Below are positions 17,751 through 26,403 of a stretch of DNA of 64,000 nucleotides, piece after piece. Each line of letters begins with the position of its first letter. Positions within the stretch are counted from its first letter, which is position 1. Location of the stretch: positions 5,598 through 69,597 of the forward strand of contig CAZJGI010000013.1 in the NCBI GenBank assembly GCA_964545315.1, read 5' to 3'. The DNA comes from JAAYJR01 sp964545315 (GTDB taxonomy: Bacteria; Bacteroidota; Bacteroidia; Bacteroidales; Prolixibacteraceae). The notes under the pieces are model-generated. The model saw nothing but the letters and a program-made list of their open reading frames with translations, was not told the DNA's origin and did not search any database. The translations under genes were made by a program, and so were the position numbers.

Positions 17751-18923
17751 TCATTCCTGAATGATCCTTACCATTAACACACCTTCGATTGCCTGAAGCT
17801 TAGCCTTAATATTTTCATCTATTTTACTCTGTGTAAGATCAATAATATTGTATGCAATATCTTCATGTTTTTTGTTGAGCATATTATCAATATTAAGGTT
17901 TTCTGATGCCAGTATTTTAGATATTTGGCTGACCATATTGGGAATATTTTTGTTAGCTATTAATATTCTGGTACCACCGTTTCTGTCCATAGATGCCTCG
18001 GGAAAATTAACCGAATTTTTAATTGTTCCCTCTTCGAGGAAGTCTCTCAACTGGTTAACTGCCATAATTGCACAATTGGTTTCTGATTCTTTTGTTGATG
18101 CTCCCAGGTGGGGAATCGAGATAACTTTATCCATCTTCAGGCTTTCTTCATCGGGAAAGTCTGTAACATAACGGGCAACTATTCCTCCATCAATAGCCTC
18201 TTTCAGGTCTGCATTATTGACTAATCCACCCCTGGCAAAATTAAGAAGCCGTACCCCTTTTTTCATCATACCGAATTTTTCTTTATTTATATAGCCTTTG
18301 GTGTCGGGATTCAGAGGTATATTAAGTGTGACATAATCAGCTTTACCCAGGATTGCCTGAATACCCTCAACCCACTTAACCTGGTTGCTGAGTTGGAGTG
18401 CCTGTTTAACCGACATGTAAGGGTCATATCCTATTACTTTCATTCCAAGGGCATTGGCTGCATTGGCAACGAGTACCCCAATAGCTCCCAGTCCTATTAC
18501 TGCCAGCGTTTTTCCCTGTATTTCCTGTCCGGCAAAACTATTTTTTCCTGCCTCTACTAATGCCGGAATTTCATCTCCTTTACCAATCAGGCTTTTTGCC
18601 CATATTACAGACTCAGTAATATCCCTGGAGGATAAGAGAAGACCTGCTATAACCAGTTCCTTAACACCGTTGGCATTTGCACCAGGTGTGTTAAACACTA
18701 CTATTCCCTTTTCTGTACACTTGCTGATTGGAATATTATTAACACCTGCTCCCGCACGGGCAACTGCTTTTAATGAGGTGGGAAGTTCCATGTCATGCAT
18801 TTTGAAACTTCTTAAAACGATTGCATCCGGATTTGGTATTTCACTTGCAATTTCATAGTTGTCCAACGGGAAAAGGCTTAATCCGTCAGGATCAATTTTA
18901 TTTAACGTCTGAATTTTAAACAT
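17751..18923 (-). CDS. serA: D-3-phosphoglycerate dehydrogenase with C-terminal ACT domain
   Basis: A 390-aa protein started at the ATG at 18923. The NAD domain has VIGLGAIGVLVANAANALGM (about residues 136-155) and a GYDPY acidic end. Catalytic residues lie in NFARGG (Arg), the DEES segment (Glu) and PHLGAST (His). The last 75 residues (from ILIANKN) form one ACT domain, the serine-feedback module. The enzyme starts serine synthesis from 3-phosphoglycerate. No serC or serB is adjacent in this window. The upstream in-frame extension MQKFFKLKKKQ lacks conservation. Confidence 0.93.
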   Translation of the reverse strand: MFKIQTLNKIDPDGLSLFPLDNYEIASEIPNPDAIVLRSFKMHDMELPTSLKAVARAGAGVNNIPISKCTEKGIVVFNTPGANANGVKELVIAGLLLSSRDITESVIWAKSLIGKGDEIPALVEAGKNSFAGQEIQGKTLAVIGLGAIGVLVANAANALGMKVIGYDPYMSVKQALQLSNQVKWVEGIQAILGKADYVTLNIPLNPDTKGYINKEKFGMMKKGVRLLNFARGGLVNNADLKEAIDGGIVARYVTDFPDEESLKMDKVISIPHLGASTKESETNCAIMAVNQLRDFLEEGTIKNSVNFPEASMDRNGGTRILIANKNIPNMVSQISKILASENLNIDNMLNKKHEDIAYNIIDLTQSKIDENIKAKLQAIEGVLMVRIIQE

Positions 18924-19045
18924 TTGCTTTTTTTTAAGTTTGAAAAATTTTTGCATTAATTACAAATATCAGTAATTTATCTCATGATTATTATTGATGA
19001 TCGTGGTAAGTTTTTAATATGAAATTAACATTAAGAGAATTAATA

Positions 19046-19879
19046 TTAATTTAGCTGTATCTTAGCAAAAACCGGTAAGTGATCGGAAGGAAATCTCTTC
19101 TCTTTCATGTCAGTGAGAGTTGCGTGCTTTAAAACTTTAATATTTCCATGGACAAAAATATAATCAATTCTCCTGTCCAGCTCTGCATCAATTTTGAAGC
19201 CATTATATGTTCCCACAGGGCCGTATGGAGGTTCCTTTGCAATGTCCCTGCTGTCCGTTAAGGTTTTCCTGATAAGTGAAATTGGTTCCTGATCCGGAGT
19301 CAGGTTGAAATCTCCGGTTAATATCACTGGCAGGTTTTTATTATAGGTCATCTCTTCTATTCTGTTACGAATTAAAACAGCTGAATTTTTTCTTGCTTCC
19401 ATTCCCCTGTGGTCAAAGTGAGTGTTCAGGAACAGGAACTGTTTGCCTGTTACTTTAGACTGAAACCTTCCCCAGGTAACCAGGCGGTTACATGCAGCAT
19501 CCCATCCTAATCCGGGCTTTTCAGGTGTCTCTGATAACCAGAAGTTACCATTTTCGAGTAGTATGAATTTTGATGGGTTGTAGAAAATCGGACAAAATTC
19601 TCCTTTCTTAATGCCGTCATCCCGTCCTACACCAAACCATTTGTAATTACTCATATCTTTTTCTAAATCTGTCATTTGTTCGTAGAGGACTTCCTGCAGC
19701 CCGAAAATATCGGCATCATGAAACATTAATAATGCAGATACCATTTTCGACCTGTTTGGCCAGGCATTGATTCCGTCACTGGCTGTATTTAGCCTGATAT
19801 TATAAGATACTACATTAAGCTGCTGCGAATACAGACAGACCGGAACAAAGAATAAAAGAATTAAAATGTATTTTTTCAT
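19046..19879 (-). CDS. Exported endonuclease/exonuclease/phosphatase-fold hydrolase
   Basis: A 277-aa protein with a signal peptide (MKKYILILLFFVPVCLYS). The mature part is a single EEP domain: VVSYNIRLN (Asn metal ligand), FGLQEVL (catalytic Glu), NTHFDHRG (His), LTGDFN (Asp-x-Asn) and a terminal SDHLPVFA (Asp-His pair). All catalytic residues are present. The family includes DNases, sphingomyelinases and sugar-phosphate phosphatases. Exported Bacteroidetes versions are common and mostly uncharacterised. It is monocistronic. Confidence 0.85.
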   Translation of the reverse strand: MKKYILILLFFVPVCLYSQQLNVVSYNIRLNTASDGINAWPNRSKMVSALLMFHDADIFGLQEVLYEQMTDLEKDMSNYKWFGVGRDDGIKKGEFCPIFYNPSKFILLENGNFWLSETPEKPGLGWDAACNRLVTWGRFQSKVTGKQFLFLNTHFDHRGMEARKNSAVLIRNRIEEMTYNKNLPVILTGDFNLTPDQEPISLIRKTLTDSRDIAKEPPYGPVGTYNGFKIDAELDRRIDYIFVHGNIKVLKHATLTDMKEKRFPSDHLPVFAKIQLN

Positions 19880-19919
19880 TCGAATATAACTTAGTTAAAC
19901 ATTTATATAAAATCTCAAT

Positions 19920-19939
19920 CCGTTCGCTTAAGCGAACGG
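19920..19939. repeat. Perfect 20-bp palindrome
   Basis: CCGTTCGCTT followed directly by its exact reverse complement, with no loop, 41 nt upstream of the start of the leftward EEP gene at 19879. A loop-free GC-richer palindrome in AT-rich DNA is more like a dimeric-regulator operator or REP unit than a terminator. Confidence 0.6.
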
Positions 19940-20045
19940 CAAAGAATAAGAACTTAAACTGATGTTACAACCAGATCGAAGATTGATCCGATTCTGTTTG
20001 CTTTAGCAATTCACAAAACTGCAATGAAAGTAATAAATTTTAATC

Positions 20046-20079
20046 AAAAAAAAGGGATCCTGAAATGGAATCCCTTTTT
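20046..20079. terminator. Terminator-like hairpin
   Basis: AAAAAGGGATCC and GGAATCCCTTTTT form a stem with one bulge around a short TGAAAT loop, with A-runs and T-runs on either side so it can work in both directions. No adjacent transcript clearly needs it. Confidence 0.55.
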
Positions 20080-20347
20080 ATGACGCCCTTTTTTAAAACC
20101 AAATAGTAATATTACTTTTGAGTAATACGTTTATCTTCCCTAAATATTTTTTCAATAACTGACACTAATATTTAACAAAAAATAATCCAAAAATAACAAG
20201 TAGCTTATTTATAGAAAATTATGCTTTTCCAGATGGTTTTAATGTGTTTCATTTTGGGAATTTATTATAGTATTGGGATAAAAAGGCGACTATTAATATA
20301 TAGTATCTTTTTGTTTAGTTTAACTTAAAAACTCACCGTTTTTAACG

Positions 20348-20426
20348 GTTGGCGCGGATTTGTAATCCGTGCCATTTCTGCCATTGGTAAATAACGATAT
20401 GGTCCGGATTACAAATCCGAACCAGC
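20348..20426. repeat. Inverted pair of REP-like palindromes
   Basis: CGGATTTGTAATCCG (20355-20369) and its exact reverse complement CGGATTACAAATCCG (20405-20419) are separated by 35 nt, each itself palindromic (CGGATT/AATCCG) and flanked by GGTTGGCG or ACCAGCG-type ends. This is the layout of REP/BIME elements that tyrosine-type REP transposases act on. No transposase is nearby. Confidence 0.55.
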
Positions 20427-20436
20427 GGGGATTAAA

Positions 20437-20471
20437 AATAAACAGCCCTGAAAAATTCAGGGCTGTTTATT
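20437..20471 (-). terminator. Rho-independent terminator of the hydCBA operon
   Basis: A perfect 16-bp stem (AATAAACAGCCCTGAA and its complement) with an AAA loop, 24 nt after the hydA stop codon on the minus strand, followed there by a T-rich stretch. Confidence 0.8.
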
Positions 20472-20494
20472 TTCAAACTGTTTTATAAGTTCTA

Positions 20495-22285
20495 TCAGAA
20501 TCTTTCGCGTTTAGTATAAGTTGTATGTAACAGATGGTGAGAAATACTCCCGAGAGGTTCTTTAAGGAAATCTTTATACAGTTTTTGCACTTCCGGATTT
20601 TCGTGAGATTTTCTAATAGATAGTCCGGCATCTTCTGCATAAATAGCTTCCGCACGTTTCTGTCTTATTTCCGGGTTCGTAGGTATTGGTTGTCCGCCGC
20701 CACCCAGGCATCCTCCGGGGCATGCCATGATTTCCACGAAATGGAAATCTGCAGTACCGTTTTTAACAGAATCCATCACTTTTTTCGCATTAACGAGGCC
20801 GTGAGCGACTGCACATTTAAGTTCCACACCGTCCAGGAATGACCATTCAGGAAGAGGATTTTCGATTGTGATAGAAGCTTTTCTCACTCCTTCCATTCCC
20901 CTGACCGGGGTAATATTAAGATTTTCAAATGGCACTTCGCGACCGGTAACCACTTCGTAGGCAGTACGCAGGGCTGCTTCCATGACTCCGCCTGTTGCTC
21001 CGAAGATCACTCCGGCTCCGGTTGATTCACCCATCAGCCTGTCATATTTTGCAGGAATCAGTTTATCGAAATCAAGTCCGGCCTGTTTGATCATGATTGC
21101 CAGTTCACGGGTTGTCAGCACGTAATCTACATCACGGTATCCGCTATCGAACATTTCAGGGCGGTATGCTTCATATTTTTTGGCAGTGCATGGCATGATG
21201 GATACTGATATTATTTTTTCAGGATCTAATTTTCGTGCTTTAGCATAATATGTTTTTGCCAGTGCCCCAAACATCTGCTGTGGTGATTTACATGTTGACA
21301 GGTTTTCCAGGTATTCAGGATAGAGATGCTCTATATATTTTATCCAACCTGGAGAACATGATGTAGCCATAGGCAGCCTCACGTTTTCGTCTTTATCCAC
21401 CAGTGCTTTTTTCAAACGTGTCAACAATTCTGTTCCCTCTTCTACTATTGTAAGGTCGGCTGTAAAATCGGTATCCAGGACTGAATCAAATCCCAATCTT
21501 TTCAGTGCGGCAACCATTCTGCCTGTAAGGGCTTCTCCCGGCTCATGGCCTAGTTCTTCTCCAATTCCCACACGAACAGCCGGTGCTGTTTGCACTACCA
21601 CATGTTTTGAAGGATCGGCGATTGCTTCCCAAACCTCTTCAATATAATTTTTTTCAACCAGGGCTCCGGTAGGGCAATGGTTAACACATTGACCGCAATT
21701 TGTACATACCACATCATTCATGGATTTTTCCAGGAATGTGGATATTTTCATTTTATCACCTTTGTAGGCTACAGTCAATGCATTTACTCCCTGAAGTTCA
21801 GCACATGTTCTTACGCAACGCTGGCAGCGGATACATTTGCTGTCATCTTTCATGATGGAAGGCGAAAACATGTCAATTGTATAATTTTTCAGAGGAGACA
21901 GTTCAATGAAGTCCTGAGTCATGATCTTATATTCAGATGCCAGTACCTGTAATTCGCAGTTACCGTTCCTGTAACATTTTGTACAGTCGGCATTGTGCTC
22001 TGAAAGGAGCAATTCTATTATATGTTTTCTTGAATTTCTTACTTTCAAGCTGTTTGTAAGGATTTCCATACCTTCCTCGCATGGAGTTGCACATGATGCA
22101 GAAAGCCTTTTTTGTCCAACAACTTCAACAATACAAACACGACAGTTACCTGCTACGCAAAGGTCTTTATGATAACAGAGGGTAGGTATTTTTATACCCT
22201 CTAATTCGGCAGCTTCAAGGATGGTTTTGCCTGCTTCAACGCTTACAGGTATTCCGTTTATGGTAATATTTAATTTTTTTGCCAT
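20495..22285 (-). CDS. hydA: [FeFe] hydrogenase catalytic subunit (HydA/HndD type)
   Basis: A 596-aa protein that reduces protons to H2 or oxidises H2 at an H-cluster. In order: a [2Fe-2S] ferredoxin domain (CYHKDLCVAGNCRVC, about 37-51), a His-Cys3 cluster motif (HNADCTKCYRNGNC, 97-110), two [4Fe-4S] ferredoxin motifs (CIRCQRCVRTC 151-161 and CTNCGQCVNHC 194-204), then the H-cluster domain. Its three loops read TSCSPGW (308-314), MPCTAKKYE (364-372) and EIMACPGGCLGGGG (518-531). The usual L1 motif is TSCCP; the second Cys, the proton-relay residue in clostridial enzymes, is Ser311 here. It lies 18 nt after hydB. No maturase genes (hydE, hydF, hydG) are in the window. Confidence 0.94.
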   Translation of the reverse strand: MAKKLNITINGIPVSVEAGKTILEAAELEGIKIPTLCYHKDLCVAGNCRVCIVEVVGQKRLSASCATPCEEGMEILTNSLKVRNSRKHIIELLLSEHNADCTKCYRNGNCELQVLASEYKIMTQDFIELSPLKNYTIDMFSPSIMKDDSKCIRCQRCVRTCAELQGVNALTVAYKGDKMKISTFLEKSMNDVVCTNCGQCVNHCPTGALVEKNYIEEVWEAIADPSKHVVVQTAPAVRVGIGEELGHEPGEALTGRMVAALKRLGFDSVLDTDFTADLTIVEEGTELLTRLKKALVDKDENVRLPMATSCSPGWIKYIEHLYPEYLENLSTCKSPQQMFGALAKTYYAKARKLDPEKIISVSIMPCTAKKYEAYRPEMFDSGYRDVDYVLTTRELAIMIKQAGLDFDKLIPAKYDRLMGESTGAGVIFGATGGVMEAALRTAYEVVTGREVPFENLNITPVRGMEGVRKASITIENPLPEWSFLDGVELKCAVAHGLVNAKKVMDSVKNGTADFHFVEIMACPGGCLGGGGQPIPTNPEIRQKRAEAIYAEDAGLSIRKSHENPEVQKLYKDFLKEPLGSISHHLLHTTYTKRERF

Positions 22286-22303
22286 TGTCTTGATTTTATA
22301 ATA

Positions 22304-23488
22304 TTAATAGATCATTTCTTCACGGAAGTTTTCTACAATTGAAGAGAAGGAGTTTGCAACAGACTGACCCAGTCCGCACTTTGCAGTTAACTGCATAGTT
22401 TCCGTGAGCTTTAATAGTTTATCAAGATATGATGCAGGTTTTTTGCCTGCTTTCACAGCTTTGATACCCAGTAAAAGTTGCTGACAACCTACCCTGCAGG
22501 GAGTACATTGTCCACATGATTCTTCCCTAAAGAACTCGAGATAGTTATCCAATACATTAAACATCGACCTTGAGCTGTTGAAAAGCATCATTGATCCTCC
22601 TGTAGGTAAGGATATTCCAACGAGTTTTCCTTCATATCCAATGGCTGTATCGCTAAATTTTTTGCGTGGCACCAGAAACCCTGATGCACCGCCTACCTGA
22701 ACAGCCTTCGTATCGCCGTCTCCGAACTCATAAACAAAATCCTGAAGGCTCATTCCCAGTTCAAGTTCGTATATTCCCGGTTTGGGAGTATCGCCTGAAA
22801 CAGAGAATAATTTAGTGCCCCTTGAATACTGTACACCCAGATCATAAAACTTTTTGGCTCCGTACTTGAATATTGTAAATGTATGAACAAGGGTTTCTAC
22901 ATTATTAACAACAGTTGGCATTCCCATAAATCCTGCTTGTGTCGGGAATGGAGGCTTGTTCCTGGGTTCACCACGCCTTCCTTCCATTGATTCCATAAGA
23001 GCGGTTTCTTCACCACATATATAAGCACCACTTCCCATGAATATTTTAACTTTAAAATCAAGATTTATCTCCTTACAGTAATAATGAAATTCATTAATGG
23101 CTTTATTGAGTTCATCCTTCAGGAATGTATATTCACCTCTCAGGTAAATAAATCCTTCCTTGCTGCCTGTTACATAACCGCAAACAGCCATAGCTGTAAG
23201 CACTTTGTACGGTACTTTTGATAAAATTTCACGATCCTTAAAAGTTCCCGGCTCTCCCTCATCTGCATTACAGATAACATATTTTTGGGGAGCTTTAGAT
23301 TCAGATGTTAATTTCCATTTAAGCCCTGTAGGAAATCCCGCACCTCCACGGCCTTTTAATTCAGAACTTATAAGTTCGTTAATGATCTCTTCCGGTTTCC
23401 TTTTTATGGTAGAGGAAAGCACTTGTTCCCATTCATTTTCATTTTTGAAAATGAAATCTACCCTTTTTAACTGATATGAGTATGCCAT
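22304..23488 (-). CDS. hydB: NuoF-like FMN/NADH subunit of [FeFe] hydrogenase
   Basis: A 394-aa homologue of the 51-kDa subunit of complex I. Visible features are the FMN/NADH loop GRGGAGFPTGLKW (about 48-60), the NAD site CNADEGEPGTFKDR, GEETALMESMEGRRG, and a C-terminal [4Fe-4S] motif ESCGQCTPCRVGC (about residue 340). It lacks both the N-terminal thioredoxin-like [2Fe-2S] domain and the C-terminal ferredoxin domain found in the longer HydB of bifurcating enzymes. It should pass electrons between NAD(H) and HydA. It sits between hydC and hydA with 12 and 18 nt gaps. Confidence 0.92.
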   Translation of the reverse strand: MAYSYQLKRVDFIFKNENEWEQVLSSTIKRKPEEIINELISSELKGRGGAGFPTGLKWKLTSESKAPQKYVICNADEGEPGTFKDREILSKVPYKVLTAMAVCGYVTGSKEGFIYLRGEYTFLKDELNKAINEFHYYCKEINLDFKVKIFMGSGAYICGEETALMESMEGRRGEPRNKPPFPTQAGFMGMPTVVNNVETLVHTFTIFKYGAKKFYDLGVQYSRGTKLFSVSGDTPKPGIYELELGMSLQDFVYEFGDGDTKAVQVGGASGFLVPRKKFSDTAIGYEGKLVGISLPTGGSMMLFNSSRSMFNVLDNYLEFFREESCGQCTPCRVGCQQLLLGIKAVKAGKKPASYLDKLLKLTETMQLTAKCGLGQSVANSFSSIVENFREEMIY

Positions 23489-23500
23489 AGCTTCCTGGAT

Positions 23501-23971
23501 TTATATGTTTTCTTTCATGTAACCTGTTAAAATCTCTCTTATCTTTTCAGGAGTTACTTCAGTATAAACCTGATCGTTTATGAGTATTGCAGGAGCCTTG
23601 TGGCACCATCCCAAACAGTTGGTTTCCAAAAGAGTGAACCTTTTGTCGGGAGTAGTTTCCCCCACATTTATCTTTAACATGTCCTGAATGGCAAAAAGTA
23701 TCTGATTTTTGCCTTTCATTGCACAAGTTATAGTTTTACAAACCCTGATGATATACTTACCTACCGGTTTTGTTTCCAGGAATGAATAAAATGTGGCGGT
23801 GCCAAAAACTTCTGCCGCCGGAATATCCAGCTCCCGGGCAATTTCTACCATTGAGTACTCAGACAGGAATTTCTCTTGTTTGACCAAACCTTGCATGACA
23901 GGAAGAAGGCTCTCCCTGTTTCTCCCATGTTGGTCGGCCAGTTCCTTGATTAATGTTTTTATGGAATCCAT
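23501..23971 (-). CDS. hydC: NuoE-like [2Fe-2S] subunit of [FeFe] hydrogenase
   Basis: A 156-aa homologue of the 24-kDa complex I subunit (NuoE/HndA). The thioredoxin-like [2Fe-2S] ligands are the four Cys in CKTITC (about residues 84-89) and NCLGWC (about 122-127). An N-terminal helical segment precedes. It is the first gene of the hydCBA operon; the start at 23971 is the first ATG after a promoter-sized divergent gap. Confidence 0.92.
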   Translation of the reverse strand: MDSIKTLIKELADQHGRNRESLLPVMQGLVKQEKFLSEYSMVEIARELDIPAAEVFGTATFYSFLETKPVGKYIIRVCKTITCAMKGKNQILFAIQDMLKINVGETTPDKRFTLLETNCLGWCHKAPAILINDQVYTEVTPEKIREILTGYMKENI

Positions 23972-24063
23972 AGATAATTTTATATTTTTTAAGGTAATTA
24001 AAAATCGGCCATAAAAATAAACATTGATTTATAATAAATGAAGTTATTTATACGCTAGCCGAC

Positions 24064-24075
24064 TGTTCTAGAACA
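24064..24075. promoter_or_regulatory. 12-bp perfect palindrome in the hyd operon upstream region
   Basis: TGTTCTAGAACA lies 93 nt upstream of the hydC start and 155 nt upstream of the divergent gene at 24230. Its position suits an operator; no known regulator site was recognised and it does not match the Rex consensus. Confidence 0.3.
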
Positions 24076-24229
24076 TGGTTTTCGTATTGTAAATCAGACT
24101 AAATATAAATAAGGAAAAAATTCTTTTAATATTAAGAATTAAAAAATAATTTTTAGAGTCATGCAACTTTTTTGTATATTACTACGTCTTATAATATGTA
24201 AGCATCTTTTTTTAATTTTCAATAAAGCC

Positions 24230-24628
24230 ATGAAGACAATTTTATATCTGTTTTTATTTTATTTTCTTTTAATATTACCCGGTTTCAGTAGTGCGCAGTT
24301 TCTGTCTGTTTCAGGATATATAAAAAATTCAGCAACTGACAGGGGTATTTTAAATGCATCAATATTTGAAACCGATTCCGGGATAGGTACGATTTCGAAT
24401 AAAAACGGATATTACAGGCTACTCCTTCGTCCGGGAGAACAAAAAATAATTATTTCCAGAACAGGTTTTGAATCTTATACTACAAATTTTGTACTTACTA
24501 AGGATACTGTTATTTCGATTGATTTGAAAGGAGAATCTTTGCCGGCAGGTAAAATGATCGTGGAAAATGACAAAAAAAATAGTTCCGACAGCATTAAGGT
24601 TTCAAAATCAAAAACTGAAAAAAAGTAA
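24230..24628 (+). CDS. Small exported carboxypeptidase-regulatory-like domain protein
   Basis: A 132-aa protein started at the ATG at 24230, which places a strong signal peptide (MKTILYLFLFYFLLILPGFS, ending SSAQ) first; an upstream in-frame ATG at 24161 would add a 23-residue hydrophobic extension. Residues about 27-100 form one CarboxypepD_reg-like beta-sandwich: VSGYIKNSATDRGILNASI, then GTISNKNGYYRLLL and IIISRTGFES. This is the same module that opens SusC/TonB receptors, but here it stands alone with no barrel. The last 25 residues are Lys/Ser-rich. It ends 1 nt from the convergent phosphatase-like gene. Function unknown. Confidence 0.75.
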   Translation: MKTILYLFLFYFLLILPGFSSAQFLSVSGYIKNSATDRGILNASIFETDSGIGTISNKNGYYRLLLRPGEQKIIISRTGFESYTTNFVLTKDTVISIDLKGESLPAGKMIVENDKKNSSDSIKVSKSKTEKK

Positions 24629-24629
24629 T

Positions 24630-26267
24630 TTATTCAATAATTTTCAACGATGCGCCCTGACATTTGTCAGGATACGGGATTTGTAGTATTTCACATAATG
24701 TTGGCATTATGTCAATTGCATTATGCTTATTGCTATGAGTGCCGGGTACAATTGACCGGCCGTAAAAGACCAGCGGAATATGCGACTGGTCTGTATAGTT
24801 TACCTTTTTGAATTTATATGAAGGTTGCCACCCCTCTTTTAACAGGAACAATATATCCCCTGAGCGGTTTTTAAAATATGACTGGCAGATTGCGGACATC
24901 AGACCGTGAGAAGCAGTTCCCTGTCCGATTTGATATTCCGTAAGTGATAGTTGAACACCTTCAAACTGGTTAATAAAATTTGATGTTTCATTTCTTATAT
25001 CATTTAAATCCAGTTTATTTTTTTTAATCAATTCATAGTCAAGGTAAATTTGAGAATCGTCATAATGCCTTATCCATTTCTCCTGACCGAAAGTTATATT
25101 TAAAAATGAAGTTAACAGGGCAATTGCATTTTCAGTAGAGAAATGATCAACCGGAAAATGAAACTCTTCCTTTAAATAATCAACAGTGTAAGAGGCAGAT
25201 GTATTTGCTGTAAGGAAGAAAAGCACATTATTTTTTCCATATTTATTCTCAGCAAATGTTATAAGTTCTGCAAGGTATTTATCCATATAAAGATAAGTAT
25301 CCTGCATTTCAATTGAAACAGGACCAAAAGTTCCATGTTCGTAATCCATTGATGAAAAAGTAATTGTAACGAAGTCCGTTATATCATCTTCACCAACAGA
25401 TTCATTTTCTAACAGGCTGATGGCAAAGTCTTTCATGATAAGATTAGCATAGGGTGTTGTTTTTAGCGGAGTCAGGCTTTCTGCCTGACGTGTGTACTGT
25501 CCCAACTTGTGCGGGAATATGTTCCATTTTCCAAAATACCCTTTTTCCAGCAGATAGTCGTCTGTTACACTTTCGGTATATTCGGTTTCAGGCAAAAGGG
25601 TAACCCAGTTGCGTGCGCTGTACATATTCGGATAGTTTTCATTGTTGAATTTAATGACCCATTCAGGAAAGGTGTTTATATAGAATGAACTGGATATCAT
25701 TTTTCCTGATTCAGGATCCAGCCAATATGCGCCGTCAGCTGCATGTCCGGCAGAGAAGATAGCTGTTTCCCTGTTCATGGCTGCGCTAAAGACCAAAGCT
25801 TTACCCCTTGTGAAAACTTTCAGATTATCCGTTATGGTAGAAGACAGGAGTTTTTTTGGTGATGCATTGCCCCATTCTGTATCTGAACCTACGGTGAAAT
25901 AGTAATCATCTTCAGTACAATCTGTTTCTTTTTCTCTAAACCTGTCATACCATGTTGTCCCTACTATTCCGTGCATTGAGGGAGTGGAACCGGTAAAAAG
26001 TGTTGCTGTTCCTGTTGCATAGCTTTGTATGTGCTGTGTCATATTAATATTTGTAAAGACTGCTCCTTCTGAATATAATTTTTTAAAACCGCTATCTTCA
26101 AATTTATTCCAGTAACGTTGCACATAATCCGGACGCATATTTTCAATCAATAATCCGATAACTACCTTTGGTTTTTGCCCGGGATTGTTTTGAAAAGATG
26201 ATGTTTGGGCTTGTCCGCCGACAGAAATCATAATACAAAGCAGAAATGATGACAATATATTTTTCAT
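24630..26267 (-). CDS. PafA-like alkaline phosphatase superfamily protein, active site degenerate
   Basis: A 545-aa exported protein (start at the ATG at 26267, signal peptide ending GGQAQ). The overall fold matches PafA-like type I phosphodiesterase/phosphatases: VVIGLLIENMRPDYV, LFTGSTPSMHGIVGTTWYDR, SSMDYEHGTFGP and a late IPLVFYG. The catalytic positions look lost. The DQMR-like metal motif reads ENMR (about 42-45). The T-x-P-G-H nucleophile region reads SYATGT (82-87). The T-A-D-H-G metal pair reads TANTS (353-357), and the C-terminal HGSPY-type His is replaced. Only the D-x-x-H of DYEHG remains. It is probably a non-catalytic relative acting in the periplasm or at the surface. Confidence 0.75.
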   Translation of the reverse strand: MKNILSSFLLCIMISVGGQAQTSSFQNNPGQKPKVVIGLLIENMRPDYVQRYWNKFEDSGFKKLYSEGAVFTNINMTQHIQSYATGTATLFTGSTPSMHGIVGTTWYDRFREKETDCTEDDYYFTVGSDTEWGNASPKKLLSSTITDNLKVFTRGKALVFSAAMNRETAIFSAGHAADGAYWLDPESGKMISSSFYINTFPEWVIKFNNENYPNMYSARNWVTLLPETEYTESVTDDYLLEKGYFGKWNIFPHKLGQYTRQAESLTPLKTTPYANLIMKDFAISLLENESVGEDDITDFVTITFSSMDYEHGTFGPVSIEMQDTYLYMDKYLAELITFAENKYGKNNVLFFLTANTSASYTVDYLKEEFHFPVDHFSTENAIALLTSFLNITFGQEKWIRHYDDSQIYLDYELIKKNKLDLNDIRNETSNFINQFEGVQLSLTEYQIGQGTASHGLMSAICQSYFKNRSGDILFLLKEGWQPSYKFKKVNYTDQSHIPLVFYGRSIVPGTHSNKHNAIDIMPTLCEILQIPYPDKCQGASLKIIE

Positions 26268-26403
26268 ATTTTTTACATTCAATTTGAGGGCCTAAAATAA
26301 CAAAGTAATTATTGATTTCAAAGTTAGCATGTGATCAATGAAAAATGTGTTGCATGAATAAAAATATTTACTTTGTAAAAAATTGTGGTGAGTGAAAGAG
26401 ATC

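Larger units (their letters stand above)
19880..20494. other. Gene-free stretch of 615 bp with palindromes and terminators
   Basis: No convincing coding frame was found. It holds a 20-bp perfect palindrome (19920-19939), a terminator-like hairpin (20046-20079), a plain AT-rich segment (20080-20345), an inverted pair of REP-like units (20348-20426) and the hydrogenase operon terminator (20437-20471). Confidence 0.7.

Noticed and set aside
20495..22285. HydA as a sensory hydrogenase
   Set aside because: There is no PAS domain and the gene is in an operon with NuoE- and NuoF-like subunits.
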